A stretch of DNA of 64,000 nucleotides from Xestospongia bergquistia (lineage: Eukaryota > Porifera > Demospongiae > Haplosclerida > Petrosiidae). Of the stretch, positions 36,421 to 48,861 are shown piece by piece (the first letter of the stretch is position 1; each line of letters starts with the position of its first letter). The stretch is from positions 10,107,501 through 10,171,500 of the forward strand of contig OZ014411.1 in assembly GCA_963965975.1 (NCBI GenBank), read 5' to 3'. The notes under the pieces were generated by a model. The model was not told the origin of the DNA and ran no database searches. It worked only from the letters and a program-made list of their open reading frames with translations. Both the position numbers and the translations under genes were made by a program.

Positions 36421-37944
36421 TAATTCGTCAATAGTAGTAAACACAAACGTGACAGAGTCTATTACCAAGAACAGTCACAGAGTTAATGGTAAGTTTTTAA
36501 TACTATAATTGATAAAAAGTGGCTCATTACGTCATTGTACACATCCAGAGAACAGATACCTCCAAATAAATATGGAATGTATAATTTTTCTGATTTTTCC
36601 TAACTGTTCACATATTATATATAGTTTAATGTTATATAACAATTATATCAAACTATTAACATATAATTGTCACTTTCGTCTACTCTATATTAAGTAGAAT
36701 GTGCTAAGAGATCAAGTCCTCCTGATTTGACTGAAGTCTATATTACTGACAACTTATCAATGGATCATCAGGTATGATTTACCCTCTTAAATAGTAGATT
36801 GTATACATTCTGGTCACTGACAGAATTCAGCTTATTAAAGATATTAGTGGATATTACTTATCCCAGTGTGTAGCTATTAATATACTATAGCTTCTTTTGG
36901 TAATTAAGAGTTATTCTTGCTTATCAAATCACTTGTGTTCTGCTAACTGGTTAACTGTATGGTATCATGCCAAGATATTCAATAACTTAATGTGAGAAAA
37001 GGCATCTCATATATTCACAGGCAAGATGGCGGATTTCGGTGATTTGCTCCAGATAGTACAAAAATAGTTTTTTTTATATTAAGCAAGTGATCGTCTAGTT
37101 CTGTGACTAAGTCATCAATCTTGTGTATTATAAAGCTATAATACTTTATACCTCACTTATATATTGTACCTAATAGCAACATTCTACTGATGAACTATCA
37201 AGCAAGCACAAAGCTGAGACTACACGACAAGGTAATATAAGACACCTGAATAATAAACACTACATATAATGTATGCAATGATTTCAATTATGTTTGTATA
37301 TAGTTATTGTCTAGGTTGTTATAGTTGACATAGGTAGTATATAAATGTTGAGAAATATACTACTTAAAAGAGTTTTATTTTATTACTGACAAAATGAGAA
37401 ATTATAGCATATTAATTCACTCTTCTCTTTTACATTGTTCACCAAGTATTCCCTGTAACTTCAATTAGATTTCTTTTTGTTACATTGTGTAGACATTAAT
37501 GATCCATCAGAAATATTTGTGGAATATTTTGCTGACATGTGTGATGCTATTGAAGTTAACCCCCTTTCCAATATTAATCGGCTCTTTTCTGCCAAGTTGA
37601 TAACATTAACTTTTAAAGAGGATGTACAAAGAATGAATGGTGATGCTTATGATAAAGCAGACAAAATAGTGACTGAGCTACACCGACAGGTTAATGAAAA
37701 AGGATTTGAGTTTTTAACAGCTCTTTGTGACTTCCTTCTCAAGCAGAACCACCAGTTAAAGGACATGGGCATAAGAATGAAACGTCATTTAGAAAGTGAG
37801 ACATTTTGTTATCATACAACAAAAATATTAGAAAATTACTGTTTGTATAACTAAATCTTTAATCGTGTTATAATTGAGTAACTTACTTTATATGACAAAT
37901 GTCTTTCCTTTCTATGTACTACAGGCTTAACTCCACCTACTTAA
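36411..37944 (+). CDS. CARD-like domain protein, 3' part or short gene
   Basis: Five exons fit by phase: about 36411-36488 (residues TNVTESITKNSHRVN), 36698-36771, 37177-37231, 37493-37795 and 37925-37944 (ending SLTPPT, stop). The large exon encodes a helical domain of about 95 residues (DPSEIFVEYFADMCDAIE through LLKQNHQLKDMG). It is clearly homologous to the C-terminal exon of the ROCO gene at 16320-16621 and to the broken copy at 1166. The spacing of hydrophobic residues suits a CARD-type death fold, a family that mediates homotypic complex assembly in apoptosis and inflammation. The 5' end is uncertain: the first exon has an upstream stop and no ATG. It could be a short protein or the tail of a larger gene whose N-terminal half is lost. 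Confidence 0.5.
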
Positions 37945-38247
37945 TATCCAGTCCTCTTCATTTTTTACTTTTTATATTTGCTATTTGATGAATACAGCAA
38001 AGTTAGTAAATATACTTATAACTTAGAAAGTCTAGAATCTTAATTTCTTATGTTACAGCTTCTGCTGTTTTTTGTTAATATTTATTGTTAAAATACATGA
38101 CACTGTTATATCAATAACATAAAATGCGAAGTAATCCACAATTAGATTATTACAACAATTCATTAAAACAATATAGATGTAATTGTATAATAATTTTTTA
38201 TAACACATTACTAATAGTTGTGGGTAGTTATCCATTGTATAGTGTCT

Positions 38248-38477
38248 TTATTGATGGGTGGATTGATGAAGATGTTTAAAGTGTTGAACTAGTTGGTTGA
38301 GTTTATCTTGTACATCCTACAATAGTGACACGTAACTAGAATAGATAAAGTTATACTAACTTGATTAGCTAAGTATTGTTTTGTTTGCAGTATTGGTTCC
38401 ACTATTTCCAGTTGTCGATTTTGAAAGAAAGGAATAAAAATGCAATTAAATATTCCCTTATAAGCCACTAGAGTCAT
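38248..38477 (-). CDS. Small two-exon hypothetical protein, minus strand
   Basis: Exon 38477-38361 begins with ATG after a TTTTTTGTAG acceptor-like site and ends at a GTTAGT donor. Exon 38316-38248 follows a TATTGTAG acceptor and ends in TAA. Both are phase 0, giving 61 residues, mostly helical with the ending DKLNQLVQHFKHLHQ. No family was recognised. Further possible minus-strand exons lie upstream (about 38600-38500 and 38670-38580, including DIGAALIALAAKGYGILRK), so the true start may be further right. A copy at 17150-17290 has in-frame stops. It is convergent with the CARD-like gene. Confidence 0.35.
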
Positions 38478-38765
38478 CTACAAAAAATCTTTGCTGCTTC
38501 CTCTTCAGTGAGACAATAGGTTAACCAACAACTCAGAGTTTGAGATAATACGTCCACCATGTCTTTAACATACCATAACTTTTTCTTAATATTCCATATC
38601 CTTTGGCAGCTAGAGCAATTAGTGCTGCTCCAATGTCCCTATCAAGACAAGTATGTTAATTGAGATGTCATGGCTAATAATCCATGTGAGTTGGCTATGA
38701 AAGAGATCAACTTGTATGACCAGTCCATGGGAATACCAGAGCAACATTTTCCATTAGCTATGTCT

Positions 38766-39372
38766 GTGATAATAATAATAATAATAATTGTAATAATAAT
38801 CAATACATTTTATTTAACTATTCTAAACCCGCGAAAGTCACTTAATCAATAACCTGACAGTAAGTGTATTCATTGGCTTTAATTAATGAAAATCGATTAT
38901 TCATTATCAAGATGGCGACTTTTGCACTGTTAGATACTGTTGTTGTGCTTTTTGATTCTATGGATAATGTAACAACCTGCTGACAAGTTCAAGAACGAAA
39001 ATGATCAATTTTTAGTACTTTTACGGATGCATTTCTTTGTACGATTTGTATAACATATAATAATAATAGTGATTAAAGTAGGGAAGGTTTATAGCTTTGT
39101 AAAAATGTCAAATATTATTGTAGAAATAAATCCATCCATGTAATTGTAGTAATTGACTTCATCTTAATTTTCAAAAGTTTTAGCCCTCTAGGTTCTTTAA
39201 TATTATTATTTGACGTCTCCAAAGCATTGGAGATATTAAGGAATCAAACTACATTTCTGCAAAGTACTAGGGTTTAAAAAATTTTTAAAGCATGATCAAT
39301 TATTAGAATAAGTATCTTCGCGTGATTGCATCAAAAAAAGCTGAAAAAAATTTCAGATATTTTTACCTTAAT
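38766..39372. mobile_element. Single arm of the foldback element
   Basis: About 600 bp matching one arm of 17503-18753, from the AAT microsatellite side to the terminal TATTTTTACCTTAA. The partner arm is missing. The terminus abuts directly the right end of another TIR element. Confidence 0.8.
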
Positions 39373-39500
39373 GTCATAGTTAACGGAGGATTCCTAGAGT
39401 ATACTATTTTCCAAGAAATCTGTGGAAATTAAACGCATGTGCAAACAATAGTTACCAGGCTTTCTTTTCTATCGCGAAAGCCTGGGTAAGAGGCTATAAG
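39373..39500. mobile_element. Right end of the 6674-type TIR element
   Basis: About 125 bp closely matching 7110-7238, ending in GCCTGGGTAAGAGGCTATAA. The remainder of the element is absent, replaced by the foldback arm. Confidence 0.75.
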
Positions 39501-40628
39501 ATAAGCAAGCAATGTCTTATAATTACATTATATGTCATCACACCAACTGCCTGTCAATTCATCCATCAATATATAAATGTGTCCATCTTTCCATAAATAT
39601 ACATCCATCCATTCATCCATTTATTATTACATCATTAATCCATTCATCCATTTATTATTACATCATTCATCCATGTATTAATCTATTAATCTATTCATTA
39701 TCTATTTATACAATCAGGAATGTTAAATTCATTCTCAAAAGGTCAGAAACCCTTTTTAGTAAAGTTTCAATACATGTTCATTTATGTAACAAGGCACTAC
39801 ATTATCTTCAAAATTATGACATAGTGTTAAAAAGTAATTGGTCACATCTGGAGAGTCTCTAATTTGTCAATTAACACCTTACATCATTACTGAAGAATGT
39901 ACTGTTTTACTACTGACTTATCAAAATGGAGTAGATTGTAGTGATAACTGTCTAATCCAACCATGGTCAATAGCTACCATATGTACTCTATAAGATGTCT
40001 ACAGTAGTACTAGTCATAGTGTTCCAATCAATAGTACTGTTCACTGTATATATACTAGCATTATAGACTGTTAATAACTGTAATGAAGTAGAATTTTTAT
40101 AGTGACTGTGTGTAGTATTGTCATTTTTTGCTTGTGTATCTAATCTAACAATAATTATAACAAACAAAGAAGGTTATGTAAATATAATAATTACATGAAT
40201 TGTGTCATTGTTTAATACAAACACTCAAACCACAAACTCATTACACATTTTAAGTAAACACAGTACCTAGTAGTAGTTCAGACTTATTCATCATTTATTG
40301 TAGATCAGTTTGAGTGTATTGGTTACTATCTCATATCAAGGTCATCTATGCTATATAGTATTAGTGTTAGGAGTTAGATTACACAGATTTTAGTTTGTAA
40401 TATCTCCTATTAATACTCCATCATGAGCTTCATCCAAGTTAGTACCCTCAATATTTTAAGCATGAAGTTTGGTTGGCATCTTTCCTTCTGCCAATAACAT
40501 ATCTAGTTAGTGTAGTATAGATATTATTATTACAAATTAATTCTTAATAATCAGCAGAAAATTTAATACTACAATCGTACACAAACTGACAATTATGTAA
40601 TTATCACAGTTATAGATAATGTCAATTA
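39501..40628. other. ATCC/ATTC simple repeats and spacer
   Basis: 39550-39715 is an imperfect CATC/CATT microsatellite (CCATCCATTCATCCATTTAT). From 39720 to 40628 there is AT-rich sequence downstream of VTI1A, likely including its 3' untranslated region, with no supported gene. Confidence 0.5.
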
Positions 40629-43600
40629 TTATGACGAAGATGTCTTTTGATGTATTTTGACAATACCAAAGATAAGGAGCCCAATAATAACCAATATAAC
40701 TAACACAACGATGATAAATATAATCTTGTGTTGAATTATTCTTCTTCCTATTCTACGGATCACTCGACCACCTTTACTGATTTCAGAGTCAGTATCTCTT
40801 AGCTATAGGAGATATAAAAGAAACAATTATCATCAATTTCAAAGACAAAAAGGAAGGTCTAACAAACAGAATATAATAATGTTTGTAAATCAGGCCTGTC
40901 GTGTACATACTAAAAGTATATAATGATATATTTACTTCGTTATTTTGGCTACTTTCTTATTTAAACAATGACCTATGGAAATTGTTAATGACATATACTA
41001 CTTAACTGAATTATTAAGACATTGCCTGATATCTTGTCATTCTAGTAGTAAATACACTATATACTACATTTATAGAATATGATATACTACAGTCATTTCC
41101 ATTTTGGATATTCAGTATGTCACTTGATTATTAATGAACTACACAAACTTTTCCAGCTTCAAATCACAACTGTACATGTAATAGACACATCTACTGTTAA
41201 AGTGTTGCTAACCAAGAAGTAAAGCTCTCCTATTAAAGTCTCATAAACAATTGTGACTACTTTGGAACCTCTGAATAAATTACAGTACTATATTTGGCCC
41301 ACACTGGTTGGGTAAACTACCTCTCAGACATTTTGAAACAGGTACCCATTACCTCACAAGGCTATGGATGCCTGTTTGAACATGCACCTCTCTAAGTACT
41401 TTGCAGGTGTATAGTGTGCATTGATATTTTGTCAAAACAACTTTTATAATAGAAACTCTCCATTTCTAATTATTTTATTAGAACATTATCTTAGTCAGAG
41501 TATTGTAAGTATATTGTACTTACTCTTCCTCTAATGCGATTTAAAGTGTCTCTGTCGCTTTGTAAGTTATCAATGATATCAAGTCCAATGTTCTCTGTTT
41601 CTTTAGCAATACGATAGCCTTCATCCAGAGTGTCTGTGGTCTTAGCTAATCTCTCTGTATTGTCCAGTAACATTGCCCTCTAAATAATTAGAAAATATTG
41701 ATTTACTACAGTTAAGAAATTACCATATAGTGGGTAATTATCAAGAGAGAAATATTGGAGATCTTTTTATTCACCCAAATTTTATACTCCTAATATTTTA
41801 ATTAGAGTTGTTGTACTAAGCAGAAGTCATTCTCCAAATTTAATTTTGTCATTCTATTTATTTCAATTAGCCAATGTTTTCTCCCTCCATGATTACTCAC
41901 TATATGGTATTTAATAATTATTAATTAAGTCAATTACTAATATACATGTAATAATATTATAAATCCTTAATTTTACTATGATTATATGTAATTTAAACCA
42001 AGTTAGTTTAAATGTGGTTATTGAGGATGGACCCAATAATGTGTATATACAGTGTGAATAAGACCACGCGTTTTGCTACAACTGCTAGTGAGCTTGACAA
42101 CTTTATCCTTGTCCCCATCTCATGATAATTGTGTGATAACATGACTAATTAGACCTTCATTTCATTCACTAAGGAGCAGCTCAAATTTTTAAAAACCTAG
42201 ATGAAACTGTCACTAAGAGGCAAGTGGAGATACTACCATTGTGACCCAAGTGGGTCTCGAGCCAGGAATGCCTCTCATCAACTAAGGCACACTGATACCC
42301 TGTTTACACTGGCACATTTACCCTGGTATAATTTTAACCTAGGCCTAGCCGGGGCTAAACAAAGTCAGTGTTAAATGACATGTTGAAGCGTGGGCTGCGT
42401 GGCTAAACATTAACCCGGGTTAGGTTTGACCCTGGTGTGTACCCCTGTTCAAATCTTTAACCCAGGTTAAAATTGCAGTGTAAATGTATCACTTATTTTT
42501 GAACCGTGTCAAAACTCTTTACTTCTGGCTGCACCCTTCTAAAGCCCCGCCGAAACACATTTTAAACATGGGTGAAAAGGAAGCTAGAGGAAAGAACTGG
42601 TCAGATGAAGAAACTTTGGAGTTAATATCTCTATGGTCTGATGACCTTGTTCAGGAGAAACTTGAAGGAGCTATAAACAAGATATAAAAGGATCAGCAAG
42701 GTGTTGGCAGAGAAAGATTTTAATAGAAGTCTGGTTCAATGTTGTGAGAAAGTGAAGAAATTGAAGAAGGATTATAGAAAGATTTGTGACAATAATAATG
42801 CGACAGGAAGGAAACAAAAGTCTTGTAAATTCTTTGATGAGTTGGACAAAATTTTAGCTGCTAAACCAGTGACCAAACCAACATTAGTTATCAGTTCTGA
42901 ATTAGGACTAAGTGACCATTCTGATGACAAACAGTTTGTTGGAATTTCACCGATATCTGATTCACTGGAGATCGGCGAGAATGGGAGTTGTGTGTTGAAA
43001 GATGATGATGTAAGTGCTTCAGACAATGCAGCACAAACAGAACATTGTAGTACATCAACGCCATCCCCAGTTGGAGAACCAAATACCATCAATAAGAGAA
43101 AAAATGTAGATGAGAATATTGTGAAACAACTAGCTTTGAAAAGAAAGAAAACTGCAACAAAGCTGGAAAGGAGCCTGGAGACTGTTACTGGAAAATTTAT
43201 GGAGGGACAAAGGGAGATGGAAGCAAGGTATAATGAGTTGGAGGAAAAGCAAACAGCAATGGAACTGGAATTGGAAAAAAGGAGAATGGAGATGGAAGAA
43301 AAAAATGATCTCACTAAATCAATTTATGGACTGTGATAATGGGAAGAGGATGTCAATATGGGCCACAAGGTAACAGTTTTCCTTATCCTTCCTGTGGAAA
43401 GGAAGCCAAATCATCACTATATCATCAAGCCAATCAGAATCTCCATCTTCCTTTGAGACGTCCAAATGCATTCTCAATTACAATTCCAGCTCTGGTCAGT
43501 TGATAGTTAGATGATGGGCCAGATGACCAATCTCTGTATGCAGGGCATAGCTTCAGGATCAAAAAATTGCAATGGCAGTGATTGGTCGTCACTATAGGTA

Positions 43601-46007
43601 CAATTACATGGACACCTTTAATGAGTCTTAAAAGAGCAGTGAATACACATTGAATAGTAACTTAAGTACTGAAGAGACTCTTATTAAATAAAGCACACAC
43701 ACTACACAAAGCTCAATGCTATCAGTATACATGTACATGAATACACATTGAATAGTAACTTAAGTACTGAAGAGACTCTAATTAAATAAAGCACACATAC
43801 TACATACACAAAGCTCAATGCTATCAGTATACATGTACATGAATACACATTAGCTTTAATTATATGAAGCTTAAGTGAAGCTCATGGCAGTAATGTTGCT
43901 AGGGAACAGACAATATAGACACAGGTAGACATATACATGGACAGACCAAGTACAGTATTCCTAGCTAACACAAAGGTGGCAAGGATTAATGATGCAACAA
44001 ACAATAAACAATACATGACTATACCTGATCTTCTGAGGTGTGTAGTTCCTCTCTTTTAAACAGTTCACTACGCATGCTCTCATCTCCCACAGCTATTTGA
44101 GCTTGACGCTACATTAATAAGACATAATATTATATATCTACTTACAGTGTACTAATGAAACATCAATTTATAATAACAACTAATCATTTTGTGAAAAGCT
44201 ATATTCAAACATAGAATTACCATATAATAATACAACATACATGTATTATATGTAGTATATGTTTACATGTAATACATGTAGTACATGTATTATATGTAGT
44301 ATATGTTTACATGTAATACATGTAGTACATGTAATATTATATGTAGTGTACGGCATTAAAGTTATCAGTTATGAAATAAACTAACAACAACTCTGAAAGA
44401 CAAACTAAAAGATGTAATGTTTAGTTCACTTGCTGTTACTTTCATTTCTAACCACTTTTCATCTTATTTGAAAAAGAATTTGTTTAAATAACTAAAATAC
44501 TTTTATGTACTATATAGTAGTTGTATTATTTTTTATTTCTAGAGTTTAATTTTTACAAAACTTTTTCTCAGAAAATGTCTTTATGAAGTTATTTGACATA
44601 ATGTGATAGAAGACAGTAACTTCAATATTTCTCTCTGACAAGATTGACTTTTCTCAAGTGGCTATTGTTATCTTATTGTACAATCAATAGTTCCTATACT
44701 ATTAACAACGCAAAAAAGTCATAGTGCTAGCTCATCACACTATGGTATGTACATTATCTTGACAACATTAGCAACTCAAAATGGTGTTTGTTCTCAGCAT
44801 TTAATCAAGGTAGTAGCTAGGGAGTAGTTTGTTTATTTGGTTTAAAAATTCCATTATATCATTAATAGTGCCAGTATTATATTAGTATATATTGTATATA
44901 TTTTATTATGATCAAAAGTATGTTAACATAATTTTGTTAAGGCTAATGTTATTATAATATAAATAGCAACTTAGTGTTGTCAGATAGCTCTACAATCATA
45001 TAACACTATATATCTTCAAAAGTATGAATAAAATTAAAATTCTTTTACACAATGATACTATAAGTATACACTACAATAGATTATGTAAGCATCTTTTTAA
45101 GGAAACCTGTTTTATTTTGAAAAACAACTATCATATCTTCACATTAGCAATAGAGTACATTCTACAGTTATAGTTACAGTTATTAAAACTTACAAACTCT
45201 TTCTTTAGTCTCTCCAGCTCATGTTTATAACTTGTTAAACGTTGTCTGAATTGTGGTCTTAACTCACTAGGTACATCATGGATCTCTAAATCCATTTGAT
45301 CCAACTAAAGAAATGAGAATAATATTACATTTAATAGGATATATTATAATAAATAAAATAATGAGAAAATTAAACTCAGTAATTAAATAACTGAATAACA
45401 CATTACTAATCACAACATTGAACAACAAGAGATATGATATTGACATTGTGTTGATAGACTTTAAATTAAAGGTAATGTCCTTGATGCTACTAATGATTTT
45501 GATTATTAAGTTAATTATCAATTCAATAAAGCTGACCACACCCATTTTTACACATGTAGTAGTATTAGACTATGTAGTAAATCATCCTATACATGTTTTG
45601 AAGTATGATAATGCCAAAAATTGCTGACTTGGCAGAAGTATTGGAGAGACTACAGAATACAACAAAGCTCTTTTAACTATGTATAGTGGTGTTGTGTACA
45701 TGTAATTCAATTAATACTGTTTCTATATGATAATATTAAGGGGAACAACCCTTGGAGATTATCATTGTATTTTAAATTACCAATTCTCCAGCTTCATCAA
45801 TATTCCCTTGAACAACTCCAATAGCTGTTTTCTTTTCAGCTACAAAGAAAGCAATGATGTCATCAATAGTATTATGATGTCATCAATAGTATTATGACTT
45901 ATTAAACACTCACTTCCAACTAAGTTAGGTATTTTCCCAATTCTTGCTGTGATGTCAGCTGTTATGGTAGAAAACTGATGTTCATAACTCTCAAAAACAC
46001 CTGCCAT
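40629..46007 (-). CDS. VTI1A: Vti1a-type Qb-SNARE
   Basis: Vesicle-fusion SNARE of the Golgi/endosome system. Six coding exons on the minus strand: 46007-45914, 45839-45781, 45304-45194, 44108-44025, 41679-41524, 40802-40629. They total 678 nt, 225 residues plus stop, close to the usual Vti1a length. The N-terminal region begins MAGVFESYEHQFSTITADI and contains the three-helix Vti1 domain (LDQMDLEIHDVP, YKHELERLKKEF). The SNARE motif covers about residues 120-182, starting at the family hallmark LLDNTERL, with GYRIAKETENIG in the middle. A C-terminal hydrophobic anchor of about 22 residues (IIFIIVVLVILVIIGLLIF) and a short tail follow. All introns have GT-AG ends and consistent phases. The ATG lies three bases inside an exon after an acceptor, implying a 5' untranslated exon near 47594. 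A PIF/Harbinger relic sits in the 41680-44024 intron. Confidence 0.93.
42568..43336 (+). pseudogene. Myb/SANT-like protein of Harbinger element
   Basis: The ATG at 42568 opens MGEKEARGKNWSDEETLEL, the first helix of a Myb/SANT-like DNA-binding domain (conserved Trp in NWSDEE and ISLWSDD). The frame hits TAA at 42685. The sequence resumes one frame over at about 42688 with ISKVLAEKDFNRSLVQCCEK, the remaining helices of the domain, and runs to 43336. It ends in a highly charged coiled-coil region rich in Glu/Lys/Arg (EEKQTAMELELEKRRMEMEE). A single small indel thus separates the two parts. In active Harbinger elements this protein helps the transposase reach the nucleus and bind DNA. Confidence 0.8.
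43370..43560 (-). pseudogene. PIF/Harbinger DDE transposase remnant
   Basis: Read on the minus strand, about 43555-43440 encodes SSNYQLTRAGIVIENAFGRL followed by KGRWRF. This is the conserved C-terminal signature of the DDE_Tnp_4 (Harbinger/PIF, HARBI1-like) transposase. The rest of the catalytic domain is missing, and stops follow immediately. It supports the identity of the element. Confidence 0.8.
43637..43846. repeat. Tandem duplication, about 104-bp unit
   Basis: GAATACACATTGAATAGTAA through ACAAAGCTCAATGCTATCAG occurs twice, with a third partial start near 43840. It lies next to the Harbinger remnant in the VTI1A intron. Confidence 0.8.
44229..44345. repeat. Tandem ACATGTA-rich repeat
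   Basis: Copies of ATTATATGTAGTATATGTTT with ACATGTAATACATGTAGT spacers, period about 55 bp, inside a VTI1A intron. Near-palindromic and noncoding. Confidence 0.75.
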
Positions 46008-46498
46008 ATTCTAAAGCAGAAGATAAAGATACAATTTAAACTTTAGAAGCTAGACTAAATATACTGAAAATATAATTCCATTTAAGGTTTATAATGAACA
46101 CAGTCTATCATATAAAGTCTTAATTAACATTTCAAAATACAAATAATTATAATAAAATAATACATATCACTATTTATTTTAACAGTTTTCAACAAACACA
46201 ATATAAAACAAACATTTACACAATGTAAGGTCCATAATAGTGGTAGTTATATTAGATGATGAAAGTGACTTCATTAGTCAACAATTTGTTCTAAACAAGT
46301 TTCAACCAATGAGAAGTCTCAAGACTAATTACCATCATAGATGCTCATTAATTTAATAGAATTCTCTAAAAAAGTCCAATATGACATTCTAATTTTTTTT
46401 TTAATTAGAACAATAGATGATCTCATATGATAAGAAATATAAACATAACTTTGATTACTTGTAATTGTCTCCAGTTTAGATAGCTTTAACACAAGACA

Positions 46499-46900
46499 TA
46501 CCGTAAGGGTACAAATTTTCGAGGGTTTAAATTTTCGTGTTTTTTAAATTTTGCTTTATTATTTAAATTTCGTGGGTATTAATTTTCGTGTTTAGTGGGT
46601 GTGAAGCATTAATAATGGGTGTGGTATCAGGCACGTGTTGTGATCACAAGCGTGATTTTCGCGAAATATGGCTACCTATTCCTATAAATCCATGGTGAGA
46701 GGGTACCATATATACAAGAAAATCTGGGAGGCAGTTGACAGAGAAGTACTTCAGACAGTGTAAAAGAGAAAGAAGTGACCGACATGAATCCCTTTGCGTG
46801 ATTATGCGTGGGTGGAATAAAAGTTAAATTTCGTGATAAAACAACAACCCACGAATATAGCGAAATTAAATCGCCCACGAAAATTTATACCCTTACGGTA
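46499..46900. mobile_element. MITE with TACCGTAAGGGT termini
   Basis: A 402-bp element with inverted ends TACCGTAAGGGTACAAATTT and its near-exact complement at 46878-46900. Subterminal TTTCGTGGG-type motifs repeat within it. It has no protein gene. It lies in the VTI1A 5' intron and is likely a non-autonomous DNA transposon with TA or similar target preference. Confidence 0.8.
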
Positions 46901-47593
46901 AGTTATATCTATATGTTTTACTATAATGATTATTGTAAGGCTATCTTCTAACTTCCCTTACAGGAATTTAGACAACATCAATGCTACACATATATTAATA
47001 CTAGCCAATACTTTTTGATACACCCACACATATTGTAGTATCACTTCCTGTATGACCTAACTTTAATAGCAAGTAGGCTTCACAAACTAGGTGGTTTTTT
47101 TCTTTCAATACTGATGACACACATAATATTTTATTAGCCATAGGAACTGTTTAAATGATGCACACTTTAAAACTATCACATCAAAGATTCTTAAATACTT
47201 TGAGTTCATCCATCCTAGGTCTAGTTTATTTTGGGTTTAGATTAGAGAAATATTACTAGCTAAAGACAAATGGACTGATACAAGATGGACTTAAGCTTCA
47301 ATCCAAACAATTACTCAATCAGTACAGCTACCAGACCCAAGGGGTTGGCTTCAAGACACAAATCTTTATCTGAAGTCAGGCTGTTTTATAGCTTATGAGA
47401 CCTGAACCACAGAGATATCTTATACATAGTTCTGTCTTGTGTTGAATCAGTAGAGGTACCATACCAGATCAACACATTTGAATCTTGTGGTTCTGTTCTA
47501 GTTCTCTAGTTAAGTGTCTATATACACTATGTAGGTTATATACATTATAGTCGCGGTATTATTTGTCTGTAATTATTATTGTAAGTTAAGTAC

Positions 47594-47720
47594 CTGAATA
47601 TACCAGGATCCTTCGTCTATTAGAATGATAAGAAAGCCTTTTCAGTTCGTCTGGCGTATCGCTGACTAAGTTTGCTGTTGTTGTGACACTATTGTTAATG
47701 CCACACCTACTAAATTAAAT
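47594..47720 (-). promoter_or_regulatory. VTI1A: Probable VTI1A 5' untranslated exon and promoter side
   Basis: The minus strand shows a good donor (CAG then GTACTT) at 47593, fitting the acceptor just before the VTI1A ATG. The region is free of long ORFs. If correct, the transcription start lies near 47.7 kb, head-to-head with the transporter gene about 1.1 kb away. The span is approximate. Confidence 0.4.
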
Positions 47721-48861
47721 TAATGAATGAGCAAAGGGTTAAAAATACATATTGGTGATAAGAGTCTGTACATTGCAGTAGCCCCGAAACCCCAGACCTA
47801 AATCCTTAGAATCTAAATGTATTAATTTTTCAGTGGAGCTTATGCTTCTTCTACTCTGTGAATAGCCACTATGATATTGATACTTCTTGACAAAGTTGAA
47901 TAAATTCAACCTTGTTAGGTCTACTTAGCCCATTATACATACAACCTAACTATTTTAAACAATCTAGTAGTGAATCTACCAACTTAGTAGGCCAACTTTG
48001 TCCTGGCTTTGAATAAAATAAGAGAATTGTAATACTAACAGATAAATCCATTGCTATTTAAACTGCACATACTATATGTAATATGATATATATTGGATAT
48101 AATAAGGAATAACATTAACAACTACATGAACTATTATGCTTCTTTCTGAATCAGGAGATTAATTAAAACTATGATCAAAACAATTACCAATTAGTTATGT
48201 GCATACCAACCTAACTATCAAGAAGTCGTACATTAATTATGGCAGCAATACTCAGACTGTCTTCCATTTACTATTGTAATAGGATGCTAGCTTCTGAGTT
48301 GCTAAAATACACTAACTCTGACATATCATCATCCTTTTAATCCATCTCCACTAAATGGAAAATTTCAAACATAGTCTATAGCTCTGTATTCTATTTTGAT
48401 TGTATTATGACATCAAAGCAACACTATAAATTATTCAATTTGTTATGTTTCTTATAAAAATCTTTATACTTTAGTTCACAATTATGTCTAATAATTTCAT
48501 TTCAATGCTGTAATTATATATTTTGTTTTATGTTGTTACTTTTTATGTCACTGGTTTCTTTTGGTTACATTGTGTATGCTAAAGCCAAGTAATAGCAATA
48601 AAGCCAAGTAATGTTGATTTAGGAAGTGATGTCAAATTGCATACCATAGTAGCTATGCTGAGCTGGTTGGTATAACTAGTATTTTGACTGATGACTATAT
48701 CTATATAGTGCTCTTTAACAGTGTCTTTTGTTTGTCTGTTGAGTCTAATTGGTCTGTAGAAATAGTTGCTATAGTATTTCTATAGTTTTCCTAGTGTTAT
48801 TGACCTAGTGTATCTGTAGTGCTTCTGATTTAGTTAGTTGATTGTGTTCTATGCCTGTAAG
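47721..48861. other. Intergenic region between divergent genes
   Basis: AT-rich spacer between VTI1A (leftward) and the TMEM104-like gene (rightward). It presumably holds both promoters, but I recognise no defined element beyond scattered TATA-like sequence. Confidence 0.35.

Larger units (their letters stand above)
42290..43640. mobile_element. Decayed PIF/Harbinger transposon
   Basis: Inserted in a VTI1A intron on the opposite strand. It combines a Myb/SANT-like ORF (plus strand) with a remnant of the DDE transposase (minus strand), the usual two-gene arrangement of Harbinger elements. The left border probably lies near 42290, followed by subterminal AACCYGGGTTA-like repeats (42405-42475). 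The right border was not found. Boundaries are approximate. Confidence 0.75.

Noticed and set aside
42772-43314. Minus-strand 180-codon Ser/Phe-rich ORF
   Set aside because: Antisense shadow of the charged coiled coil of the Myb-like protein.
45276-45627. Overlapping ORFs on both strands near a VTI1A exon
   Set aside because: They run through VTI1A intron sequence; only the 45194-45304 minus-strand exon has splice and family support.
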